NCBI GenBank assembly: GCA_013306675.1
Contig: JABLUY010000296.1
Span: forward strand, 1 to 39,479
From: Thraustochytrium sp. TN22
Taxonomy: Eukaryota; Sar; Bigyra; Thraustochytrida; Thraustochytriidae
DNA length: 39,479 bases
Reading direction: 5' to 3'
Shown here: piece by piece, positions 18,707 through 27,548 of the stretch
Position numbering within the stretch: the stretch's first letter is position 1
Layout: every line of letters starts with the position of its first letter
Made by a program: the position numbers and the translations under genes
Notes under the pieces: generated by a model
Database searches by the model: none
Seen by the model: the letters and a program-made list of their open reading frames with translations, nothing else
What the model was told of the DNA's origin: nothing

Positions 18707-19804
18707 ACACATTTTGCCTGTTGCTTCATGTTGTTTATCTCAGACCGCTCGCAGAATGTCACGCCTGCCTGCCGGGTATGGATGGTCCTCCGGGCCGAGG
18801 CCGAGGCCAAGGCCCGCCGGATGGACTGGCTGCATGATTTAGCGTTGTGGCGGCAAGTCCTGTGACCGGCCCGCTCGTGTCATTTGGGAGCTCGTTGGAC
18901 TCCCTTGGATCCCGCGCAGCCGCTGGCCGGTCCATGCCGCGCCAGCGCATGCGCGGCACTTCGAAGCCGTCAAGCTCGGCGGCCGACGGGCGGCCCGGTT
19001 CTGCTTGGATCTTCGGAGGCCAGGGCCAGGGGTACCAGCGGGTGCTGTGGCTGGCCAGTCGACGCCAGAGCCTGCGCCGATGTAGGCCTAGGCCTAGCGC
19101 GTGCGGTCCTGACAGTGAGCCACGGCGCGTGCCAGTTCAGTACTGCTGCTGCGCTGCAGCTTGCTGCCAACGCACGCCGCCTGCGGACCAACCACACTGC
19201 AAGGTGCGGCGAGTCGGCGACGAATCACGACGATGACTGCCACTGGCCACTGTGACTCGGACTCGGACAGACGGACTCCGACTCCGAGTCGGAGCCGGAC
19301 GCGGCAGACCGAGTTGCGCTCGCCGCTCGCGTTGCCGCCGGGTCGGTTCGGGTGCCGGCCTGCGCAGCCAGGCCAGCCCGCCCATCTCGACCGGCCGTGC
19401 CAGTCTACCCAGATTAAAACTTCAAGTTGTCCGCCAGGCGCCACACAGCGCCGCGCGCTTCTGGGCAGGCTGCCCGCAGCAGCGAGGGAAGCAAGGCGTG
19501 TGCAAGCAGTGGGTTGCTACCAGTTTGGAGCCGCCAGGTGATTTTCTGTGGGTGCGTCGGGGGCGCGGACTCGGGTACTGCCAGTGGTGCGAGTCTTCAG
19601 GAGAATTCATGACGACTCGCTCTCACGCGCTCTCACAGTCAGGCCAGTCGCTGCGTAGCCTGCGTTGATGAGGCGCCGGCGAGTGTTGATGAGGCAAGCG
19701 CTGGCGGCCAGATCGAGCGGCAGAGAGGAATCGCGGGCTCATCAAGGAGGCCAGGTGCGAGCAAGGGACGCGCGGAGCAGTCGCAGCCCACGAGGAGGGG
19801 CATC
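18707..19804. other. Intergenic between the two vWA genes
   Basis: About 1.1 kb, holding the 3' end of vWA1 and the promoter of vWA2. It contains a perfect 9-bp-arm hairpin at 19276-19294 within a gactcgg-rich patch (19253-19305). I see no gene and no extended similarity to the ROCO-vWA1 intergenic region. Confidence 0.5.
19276..19294. promoter_or_regulatory. Perfect 19-nt palindrome, gactcgg-rich
   Basis: ctccgactc, one spacer base, gagtcggag: nine-base arms. It sits about 510 bp upstream of the vWA2 start inside a run of ggactcgga steps. It could be a binding site for a dimeric regulator or chance within a simple-sequence patch. Similar but imperfect gagtc/gactc clusters occur in several other intergenic regions here. 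Confidence 0.35.
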
Positions 19805-21778
19805 ATGCCAGCGGAGCAGGGTATCGCCTCGCGGCGTGACATGGAGAATGGCAGGGTGATAGACGGCTCGCTGCCTGGGCTGCTGCAGCGCTTCGCGGTG
19901 ACGTGCGATTACCAGCTCCCGATGAACGCGTGCACGCGAAAAGTGACGGTAAGTTACGCGTGGAGTCGCTTTCTGAGACCCGACGTGGAGGCCGCGAGCG
20001 CAAGCTTGTGGATCATGGATTTCAGCGGGTCGATGTCCACCGTGGACAACGGCATCCAGCTTGCGGATGCTTCGAAGGAGCGCTTCAAGGAGTGGATCCT
20101 CCAACAGGATGTCCACAAGACGTCCTTCCTGTGCGTGATCAAATTCGAAACCACGGCGCACCCCATCACCGACGGCTTTGTGCGGCTGACGGAGGAGTCG
20201 AGAGCGGAGATTCTCGAGGCGGTGATGAACATTGAGATTGGCGCGTCCACCAACATGGTTCCTGCGCTGGACCTGTTCCTGGAGGCCGAAAGTGCCCTCG
20301 CGCAGCGCCTGATCGACGAAAGGGTCCGGGCGCCGCTCCGGCGACTCCACATGCACATCACTAGCGACGGGTATGTGCACGATCGCCGGGATGCCATTCC
20401 GCGGCTGAAGCAGTATGTGGAGGAGGTGGATGGGGTCCTCATGGAAAGGGCGCAGGGCGGTGTGCCTCAGGACGGGCACGTCTTCCTTTCCACGGTCGTG
20501 AACGGGTACGCCATCCTCAACCAGGTGGGCGCGGTGGCCTTCTTCAAAGACCTCTTCGACGTGATCCCGACTGGCAACCTGTGGACCCGCGACCCGCTCC
20601 AGGCTGGCGGCTACGAACGGACGATCGCCAAGGCACGCCACGTGAGCGGGTCGAACGAGGTCTGCCTGCTGGAGCTCGCCATCCCAGAGCAGCGCCGAGG
20701 CGAGGTCGAGTTCGACACGTCCGTGATTGCGCGGAGCCTGCCTCAGGACATGAACCGTATGGAGGTGAGCGCGCACAAGATCACTCTGCTGGTACCGATG
20801 CAAGACCCTGTGTTGGTGCCGTCACGAAACTTTTCGATCCAGCTCACCTTTTTGACTCAGCTGGAGGAGGCGAGCCACGAATACCACTTCATGGACGCGA
20901 CCTTCAAGACCGTCCAGACGGAAGATGAGATGGTCCCCGAGTCGCGCGACAGGGAGCTTCACCTCGTGGTAGCCACGGAGCGCAACTGGGATCGCGATGA
21001 GCTGCCTTCAAGGCCTGCCATGGTCGTCGTCTCGGAGTCCCGGGAGCAAGCCAGGGACGCCACTTCTGAGGCTAGCGGCGTCCTCCAGCGAAGCGGCGGC
21101 AGCGCAGCTAACAGTGTGCGACGGGCACGGGACCGCCGGAGCGCAAGTGAAGTTCTCACGCGGAACAGGGACGCGAGCGAACATGACCCGCAGGCGCGGC
21201 AATACCAAGAGGTGCGGGTGTCGATGGCGCTGCTTGAGGCTGGCATCACCCGGCTCCAGCGGCCTCCGGAGGAGTTCTCCAACGAAGAGGCTGTTCTCTA
21301 CCTTGACGCGATCGGTCACGCGATCGATACGATGGAGGTCTCTGCGGAGCTCATCCAAGATGCACGTCTAGGGGAGTCAATGCACACCATGACCGGTGAG
21401 GCGATCGTCCGAGTCAGGGAGGTTGACGCGGCCCACGAGGCTGCGTCTCGCGGAGCGCGCGCAGCGCACGGCATTTTCGGCCTGGTCGAAACGCGGCGGA
21501 GGGCTCAGCGCAACAATCGCTGGAGCAACGCCAAGATGATTGTGCGGAACTTTGTGAAGCGCAAATCGATGCAGAGGCGCGTGCTGACCCAAATTAAGAA
21601 GCGCGAAGCCTGCGTGGCGAAGTGCAGCACTGCCTGCGCCCATTGCGGCGACGTCGACTTGGATGGGGTCTGCATGGGTAACTGCAGCTGTGGCGAGAAC
21701 ATCGAGTATGTGGACAGTGATGAGGAGCGCGAGGATGATCTCGACGTCATTTCCGAGGGCGACGATGACGAGCATTGA
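19805..21778 (+). CDS. vWA-domain protein with C-terminal cysteine module, paralogue 2
   Basis: 657 residues from the ATG at 19805; the ATG at 19841 aligns better with the paralogue 1 start and is an alternative. Same architecture as its neighbour: leader LPGLLQRFAVTC; vWA domain about 65-265 with MIDAS DFSGS at 72-76 and ITSDG near 186; beta region; Ser/Arg linker; helical segment; cysteine cluster Cys 603, 607, 611, 614, 623, 627, 629; very acidic tail. The spacing C-x3-C-x2-C-x8-C-x3-C-x-C is the same in both paralogues, and D-x-D-x-x-G-x-C lies inside it. Long stretches such as RLHMHITSDG and FxGSM-type motifs are conserved, while the linkers have diverged freely. No membrane segment. Likely cytosolic or nuclear. 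Confidence 0.85.
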   Translation: MPAEQGIASRRDMENGRVIDGSLPGLLQRFAVTCDYQLPMNACTRKVTVSYAWSRFLRPDVEAASASLWIMDFSGSMSTVDNGIQLADASKERFKEWILQQDVHKTSFLCVIKFETTAHPITDGFVRLTEESRAEILEAVMNIEIGASTNMVPALDLFLEAESALAQRLIDERVRAPLRRLHMHITSDGYVHDRRDAIPRLKQYVEEVDGVLMERAQGGVPQDGHVFLSTVVNGYAILNQVGAVAFFKDLFDVIPTGNLWTRDPLQAGGYERTIAKARHVSGSNEVCLLELAIPEQRRGEVEFDTSVIARSLPQDMNRMEVSAHKITLLVPMQDPVLVPSRNFSIQLTFLTQLEEASHEYHFMDATFKTVQTEDEMVPESRDRELHLVVATERNWDRDELPSRPAMVVVSESREQARDATSEASGVLQRSGGSAANSVRRARDRRSASEVLTRNRDASEHDPQARQYQEVRVSMALLEAGITRLQRPPEEFSNEEAVLYLDAIGHAIDTMEVSAELIQDARLGESMHTMTGEAIVRVREVDAAHEAASRGARAAHGIFGLVETRRRAQRNNRWSNAKMIVRNFVKRKSMQRRVLTQIKKREACVAKCSTACAHCGDVDLDGVCMGNCSCGENIEYVDSDEEREDDLDVISEGDDDEH

Positions 21779-23422
21779 TGCTCGTGGAGGAAGTATAAAA
21801 ATTAAAATGGATCAAGCAGTTTGAATGAGTTGTGAGCTCTGCGCGTGGAGCAATACAAGCGCGCGGGCATCTGCCAACGTGCCAGTGTGTCACTTGTGAC
21901 TCAATTCGGACACCGGCGGCCGAGGCCCGGGAGCTCTGCTTCGAGGTTCGATCCGCACATCCGGACCGACCCACAAAGCGCGGCAGCGTCTGCGTCGTTC
22001 CCTCTTTCTCAGAGAGCAGTCATGCCGGGCCGCGGCCAACCCCTCGGCCTCGGCCGTTACGACTGCCCAGTTGCCTCAGAGTCAGGGCGCCTCCGAGTCA
22101 GGCTCCGACTGGCTGTTTGCGTGCGTCGCCACTGCGCGCCACTGCGTGCTCGCTCGCGTTCCGAGCACCTCGGGCTCGCCCGAGGTTCGAGGCGCGTCCC
22201 ATTTGGGCCAACGGCGGCCGTTGCCTCCCTGATCGCATTCCGTGCGCCTCTCCGGGTAAGGCCGCCAACTGCACAGTGAGTGCGTTGTGCTGCTACACAG
22301 TGGCGCCGCGGCCGGCGAGCGCCGGCGAGGCCGCGCGTAGTAAGTTAGTATCGTTGGTCCAGGGTCGGCGAGTGTCGGCGAGCGTCGGCAACGGGCTCGC
22401 GTCCCGGCGCGAAGGACCCGGGTCCATCGGTTGCCGGGCACGCAAGCGCAAGCTCGAGCGCGAGAACTGACCTTACTAGGCTAGTTGAGCAAAGGCCGCC
22501 TCCGGGTGCGGTCCGGATCCGAGTCGAGGCATTGCATTGCGAGCTCGCTAGCTGCACGTGCAGCTGGGCGGCGGCGCGGCGCGCTTCATTCGGTCCGCGT
22601 CGGCAGCTGGCAGGGCGGTTTTTGTCTTGACTACAAGTTGGAGGCCTGCCTCAGCCGCGCTGCACAGCCAGGTCTGGATCCTGGCGCAGCCCGTGTCGCC
22701 CGTGAAGATGTGCTCTTTCTGCACAAGCAGCCACAAGCACACTGCGCCGTGGTGCAGCGCAGGCCGGCGGCGCCGCATCCGACTCCGGCTTGGATTTCGC
22801 TCGGAGGGCGCCGGCCGGAGCTCGCCGTGGGCCTCGCGGGGCTCGCTGCACCCGTCCGCTCGTCCTGCGCTGCACTGCGCGCGCGGTGGCTGGCTGGCGC
22901 GGTCCGGCCGGGCGGCCAGTCCACGGCGCGCCAACGGCGGCGGCGGCGCTGCGCCACGGGCGCTCGCCCCTCTCAGCCAGGCCCGGCTCCCTCGGTCGCC
23001 TCGCCGGGGCCCGAAACCGGCGTCCCGCCTCGGCGCGCAGTCGAGGAACCGGCAGCCAGGACGCGGCCGCGGCGCTTCCAGCCTCGGGCAGCGCGGCGAG
23101 CGCAGCGCAGCGCAGCCCAGCGCAGCGCAGCAGCGCAGCGCAGCGCAGCAGCGCAGCCTTCAGGTCGCCAGGACCAACCACGCGCGACTTGGCCGGACGC
23201 GACTGGGGCAAGTGAGGGAAGGCGGAGCGGAAGTGGCGGTTGGGCGGAGGCGCAGTGGCGGCAAGTGGGCGCAAGCGGCGCGGCGCGCGCGCAAGTGCGA
23301 GGGGAGGCAGTCGCGGTTGGCTGCGCGCGAGCGCGCGGCGGCGCGGCGGCGCGGAGGAGCAAGGCGCGGGGAGGGGAGGAGCGCGGCGGCGGCGGCGGCG
23401 GCGCGGAGGCAGCGGAGCGACC
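21779..23422. other. Intergenic upstream of the PurF gene
   Basis: 1.64 kb. 21779-21820 is AT-richer (aagtataaaaattaaaatgg) and fits the 3' untranslated region or polyadenylation area of vWA2. 22070-22110 and 22500-22535 carry cgagtc clusters. 22830-23422 is extremely GC-rich, with a gcagc microsatellite at about 23093-23160. The frames open here are Arg/Ala-rich artefacts of composition. Confidence 0.5.
23093..23160. repeat. gcagc pentamer-type microsatellite
   Basis: Runs of agcgcagcgcagc with occasional cagcag steps, about 68 bp, some 260 bp upstream of the PurF start. It is likely to be length-variable and could lie in the 5' leader. Confidence 0.7.
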
Positions 23423-25009
23423 ATGTGCGCGATCCTGGCGCTGCTGCTGGCGGACACGACGGCGCACTGCAGGCAGGCGCTCTTCGACGGGCTGACGGTG
23501 CTGCAGCACCGCGGGCAGGATGCGGCGGGCATCGTGACGTCGTGCTCGTCGCCGATGGACGACTCGACGCGGCTGAACCAGTGCCGCGGGCTGGGCATGG
23601 TGCGCGACGTGTTCACGCACGACGAGATGCTCAAGCTGGAGGGCAACTGCGGCATCGGGCACTGCCGGTACCCGACGGCCGGGCGCACGACGTCGCCGGA
23701 CGAGGCGCAGCCCATGTACAACAACTACCCGTGCGGGCTGGCGCTGGCGCACAACGGAAACCTGACGAACAAGAACCAGCTGCAGGACCACGTGCGCGGC
23801 CTGCACCGCCACCTCAACACGCAGAGCGACAGCGAGGCCCTGCTGAACGTCTTCGCGGAGGAGCTGCGCCTGCAGCTGGACTCGCGCGACGGCCTGCGCA
23901 CGGCCAAGATGGAGCCGGCCTGCATCTTCGCGGCCGTCAAGCGCACCATGGAGCTCTGCCGCGGCGGCTACTCGGTGGTGATGCTCGTGCACGACGTGGG
24001 CGTGCTGGCCTTTCGCGACCCGTGGGGCATCCGCCCCGTCATGGTGGGCTCGCGCCGCAGCCAGACGCTCGAGGGCGGCATCGACTACGTCTTTAGCTCC
24101 GAGTCGGTGGCCTCGGACACGATGGGCTTTGACATGCTGCGCGACGTGCGCCCCGGCGAGTGCGTGCTGGCCGTGCCCATGAAGCCCAACGAGCCGCGCG
24201 ACGACCTCGGCCTCATCTCGCAGCAGCTCGTGGGCGACGGCAACACTGTCGTGCCCTGCCTCTTCGAGTACGTCTACTTTGCGCGCCCGGACTCCATCAT
24301 GAACGGCGTCTCCGTCTACGAGTCGCGCCTGCTCATGGGCGAGAAGCTCGCCGACAAGATCAAGCGCGAGCACCCGGACGAGCACATTGACGTCGTCATC
24401 CCCATCCCGGACACGAGCCGCACCTCTGCGCTCGCGCTCGCCTCCCGCCTCGGCATTCCCTACCGCGAGGGCTTCATCAAGAACCGCTACATTGGCCGCA
24501 CCTTCATCATGCCCGAGCAGTCGCAGCGCAAGAAGAACGTGCGCCTCAAGCTCAACACCGTCCGGGCCGAGTTCGAGGGCCGCAACGTCCTCCTCGTCGA
24601 CGACTCCATCGTGCGCGGCACCACCTCGACGCAGCTCGTCTCCATGGCGCGCGACGCCGGCGCCAACAAGGTCTTCTTTTGCTCCGCCGCGCCGGAGATT
24701 CGCCACCCCAACATTTACGGCATCGACCTGCCCACCGTCACCGAGCTCGTCGCGCACAACCGCTCCACCGAGGAGATCGCCGAGGTTCTCAACTGCGACT
24801 GGGTCCTCTTCCAGGAGATTGAGGACCTCGAGGACTGCGTGCGCGCCCTCAACCCCGACCTTCGCAACTTTGAAGGATCCACCTTTTCCGGCTGCTACGT
24901 CACCAACGACGTGGACACCGACTACTTTTCCTCGCTCGCCAAGGAGCGCTCCGACGTGGCCAAGGTGGAGCGGGAGCGCAGCATCCGCTCCACTCCTTCG
25001 CAGGCCTGA
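23423..25009 (+). CDS. ADE4: Amidophosphoribosyltransferase (glutamine PRPP amidotransferase)
   Basis: First committed step of de novo purine synthesis: PRPP plus glutamine to 5-phosphoribosylamine, in the cytosol. 528 residues, close to yeast and E. coli enzymes. The Met is followed directly by the nucleophile Cys2, so there is no propeptide. Glutaminase (Ntn hydrolase) domain with LQHRGQDAAGI at about 27-37, GIGHCRYPTAG near 77-87 and AHNGNL near 109. Phosphoribosyltransferase domain with the PRPP loop VLLVDDSIVRGTTS at about 388-401. The PEIRHPNIYGID segment has Asn where iron-sulfur-type enzymes have Cys, so this is the E. coli/yeast class without an Fe-S cluster. Residue 3 is Ala where the family nearly always has Gly (MCGI). 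Strong start context (gaccATG). Confidence 0.96.
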   Translation: MCAILALLLADTTAHCRQALFDGLTVLQHRGQDAAGIVTSCSSPMDDSTRLNQCRGLGMVRDVFTHDEMLKLEGNCGIGHCRYPTAGRTTSPDEAQPMYNNYPCGLALAHNGNLTNKNQLQDHVRGLHRHLNTQSDSEALLNVFAEELRLQLDSRDGLRTAKMEPACIFAAVKRTMELCRGGYSVVMLVHDVGVLAFRDPWGIRPVMVGSRRSQTLEGGIDYVFSSESVASDTMGFDMLRDVRPGECVLAVPMKPNEPRDDLGLISQQLVGDGNTVVPCLFEYVYFARPDSIMNGVSVYESRLLMGEKLADKIKREHPDEHIDVVIPIPDTSRTSALALASRLGIPYREGFIKNRYIGRTFIMPEQSQRKKNVRLKLNTVRAEFEGRNVLLVDDSIVRGTTSTQLVSMARDAGANKVFFCSAAPEIRHPNIYGIDLPTVTELVAHNRSTEEIAEVLNCDWVLFQEIEDLEDCVRALNPDLRNFEGSTFSGCYVTNDVDTDYFSSLAKERSDVAKVERERSIRSTPSQA

Positions 25010-25191
25010 GCTCTCTGCTCCTCGACCAACCAACCAACCACCACCCCACGATGACGGAGCTGATCGCGACGTGACGAACCACAGCCTGCACTTGTTGTTC
25101 CCATCTAACGATGATGCTTTTGATTGATGAAAAGAAAGAAAAAAACAAAAAACAAGAAAGAAAGAAAGAAGAAAATGCAGAGCCCCCAGTC

Positions 25192-25341
25192 GTGCCGCCC
25201 ATTTGAAATGGGAAAAGGCGGCCCCGCTTGCGAACCGTGAGGACACACGAGCCGAGGCAAGTCTGGGCAAGTCCGGTGCCGCCCATTTGAAATGGAAAAA
25301 GGCGGCCCCGCTTGCGAACCGTGAGGACACGAGCCGAGGCA
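25192..25341. repeat. Two direct copies (period 84 bp) with internal palindrome
   Basis: Copies start at 25192 and 25276 and each runs about 65 bp: gtgccgcccatttgaaatgg, then a shared aaggcggccccgcttgcg, then cgtgaggacac and gagccgaggc. In copy 1, 25198-25212 is a perfect palindrome (cccattt, g, aaatggg); copy 2 has lost one outer pair. Could be a 3'-end processing or protein-binding element, or the remains of a small mobile element. Confidence 0.8.
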
Positions 25342-25461
25342 TTCTCAGCCGAGACGAGACGAGATGTCAGAGAGACGAGACGAGTCTGCGACGAGACTCG
25401 GCTCATCTCGGCTCCCGCGGCTCGGTGCGACGCAATGCGAACCTCACTTTTCGCAAAACGA

Positions 25462-25512
25462 CATGACTCTTGCGCCTCCATGACTCTCGCGTCTCCATGA
25501 CTCTTGCGCCTC
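25462..25512. repeat. Three tandem 17-bp repeats
   Basis: catgactcttgcgcctc is repeated three times head to tail at 25462, 25479 and 25496; the middle copy differs at two positions. It lies about 95 bp beyond the 3' end of the B12D-like gene. Confidence 0.85.
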
Positions 25513-25605
25513 CCATCATCTGCCTCGCTCGGTCAGTACAGGGCTCAAATGTGTGTATGTGTAAAGGGTGTTGCTACATCTACCGCGATCTGCAAGTCCC
25601 AGACT

Positions 25606-25875
25606 TTACAGGCGCTTGACGAACGGCTTGTTCATGCCGTCGACGACGAACATCTTGTAGCCGGCGAGGCCGAGGGCGAAGCCGATGATGCCAACAATGG
25701 GGAGGATCTCCGGGGAGGCCTTGGCGTTCATCCACTTCTCCATGAAGGGGGGCTCCTTCTGCAGGACGTTGAGGTGGCCGCCCTCGGACATGCCCTTCTG
25801 GGGGAACTTCTCCGCCGTGGTGGACATCTGGCGGCGGCCGGCCTGGGCGGCGCGAGCGACGGTCTGGCGGAACAT
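25606..25875 (-). CDS. Small mitochondrial membrane protein, B12D/NDUFA4-like
   Basis: 89 residues. The N-terminus (MFRQTVARAAQAGRRQMSTT) is Arg/Ser/Ala-rich without acids, a typical mitochondrial targeting sequence. It is followed by a polar segment and one membrane helix (ILPIVGIIGFALGLAGYKMF, about 57-76) and a short basic C-terminus. Size, single helix and the pre-helix PE-x-x-P pattern fit the B12D / NDUFA4 (MLRQ) group of inner-membrane proteins linked to respiratory complexes. The resemblance is general and I cannot name the exact member. ATG at 25875 with A at -3. Convergent with the PurF gene; divergent from the large gene at 27549 across 1.7 kb. Confidence 0.65.
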   Translation of the reverse strand: MFRQTVARAAQAGRRQMSTTAEKFPQKGMSEGGHLNVLQKEPPFMEKWMNAKASPEILPIVGIIGFALGLAGYKMFVVDGMNKPFVKRL

Positions 25876-27548
25876 CTTCTTGAAAGAGGTTGAGTGTGAG
25901 CGGCTGCTGCTGCTGCTTCTGGTTTGGTCTCGAGTTTGGTTTTTGGTTGCAGGTTTGCTTCGCCTCGGCGCCTCGCCCCGCCTCGCCTCGCGGCTGCCGC
26001 TGCTCGCTCACGTGGCAGTGGCAGTGGGAAGGAAGTCAGTCGTCGCGCTGTGGCTGCCAGCCACTGCCTCTGCTGCTGCGCAGTGGGGGTCAGAGGGGCG
26101 TCGCCGACGTCGGCGCCGCGCAGCCACACGTGCGCCAAGGTGCGCGCCTCTACGCTCGCCTACGCCTAACGCTACGCCACTTTTGGAAATCCGCTTTCGC
26201 GGCTCAGCGTGCTGTGCAACAACATCCTCCCCTGCGCCACTGCACCGCACTTTACCACCCCCTCCGAGTCCGAGCTCGGTCCTGTTCGCTCAGCCAGAAT
26301 CAAGCCAAGCCTTGGAGGAGGGAGTCTTGGACGAGCGCCTGCTCCATCCCACGCGCGCCGCCGACCTCGTGCCGCCGCCGCCCTTTCACGCGTGCGTCCA
26401 GTCCGGCACAGCGCCGCTGCTGGCCAGCGCACCAGTGCGTCAACTCCTACAAGTGAAGGCCCACAGCTGCACTACCACCGGATGACGCGCGAGCCTGCGT
26501 GCTGACGCTCCGAGGCCGAGGCGCGCGCAGGCAGGCAGGCAGGCTCGCGCTCGCGCTCGGCGCGAGGCTGCGAGGCTGCGCCGCGCCAGGCCTGGCGGCT
26601 CGTGACGGGCACTGACGGCGCCGCGCGCGCTCGGGAAAGCCGCCGCGATCTCGAGGCAGGAGAAGCTGGGCATGACCGCCGCCGCGACGACGACGCCGGC
26701 GCACGCGGGACTACGAACTACCTCCGAGAACACGCCGTTGCGGAGGTTGCCAAGAAGCGCATGCCATCGCTCCCTCGCGTCTTGCCTCATCACACATGTC
26801 AATGGCCATCGCGCGGTTCTTGCGCCGTGCAACAAGTTCGGCCTGGCTGTGGCGGGCCAGCCTGCCAGTGCCTGGCTCCGCCGCTGGGCCTTGATTTCAC
26901 TGCTAACCTCAAACCTCGCGCGCCGCCTCGCGCGCCTCGCCTCTTGCTCGTGCAGTGTGCCCGGCTCGCTGCCAGCGCCGGGTTGGCCCAAGGCTGGCTG
27001 CTGCAGTGCAGTGAATCAGTGATCGAGCGGGTGTGCGCGCCGCGTGCGGTGGCCAGGTGGCGGCTTATCGCAAGGACCACTGGTTCTGGGCTGCTCTGAG
27101 GCGCTCTCAGGATGCCTGGCTGGCGACAACCGCGACTGGCGACAGCCACGGCGCGACAACCAACTGGCCGCTCCTGCTTGCTGAGCTCGCAGCTGCAGCT
27201 GTCGCAACCAGCCACCACCACGGCAAGCCCGGGCGACTGACGGCGCCGCTGCCGGCCAAGGCCAACGTCGACCTGCGATTCTTTGCGGTTCTCGGGCCTC
27301 CATCTTATGCTGCCAGAGTGGCAGAGACGCAGTGCGCCGCGCCGCGCCGCGCCGCGCCGCGCGCTTACGTCACGCAGCGCAAGGTATGCTGATCATGACA
27401 ACCAAGCAAATGCCCTTGGTTCCCTCAAGTGCGCAAAATGTCGCACACGGAGGGCCCACTGGCGGTTTCCGAGCCTAGGCGAGCCTCTAGCTAGCGCGTT
27501 GCGGACATCACCTCACGGCATCGCCTCGCCTTCAAGTCAAGTGCGCAA
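25876..27548. promoter_or_regulatory. Divergent intergenic region
   Basis: 1.67 kb between the B12D-like gene (-) and the large gene at 27549 (+), so both promoters lie here. 25895-25920 on the plus strand is a short tgctgctgct run just upstream of the small gene. 26260-26275 has a ccgagtccgag step. No open frame has convincing protein character. Confidence 0.45.

Larger units (their letters stand above)
25010..25605. other. Convergent intergenic with direct repeats
   Basis: Between the 3' ends of the PurF gene (+) and the B12D-like gene (-). It holds an A-rich aagaaag stretch (25128-25175), a duplicated block with an internal palindrome (25192-25341), a gagacgagac-rich patch (25340-25400) and three 17-bp repeats (25462-25512). 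It probably contains both polyadenylation regions. Confidence 0.6.

Noticed and set aside
21930-21960. ggttcgatcc resembling a tRNA T-loop
   Set aside because: No matching acceptor, D-arm or anticodon stems can be drawn around it.
22485-23400. Long plus-strand frames upstream of the PurF start
   Set aside because: Arg/Ala/Gly-rich translation of extremely GC-rich and microsatellite DNA. PurF homology begins at the Met at 23423, and adding residues before Cys2 would block the nucleophile unless they were processed.
26440-26991. 183-codon minus-strand frame in the divergent intergenic region
   Set aside because: No domain, and composition like random GC-rich sequence. No homologous counterpart elsewhere in the window.
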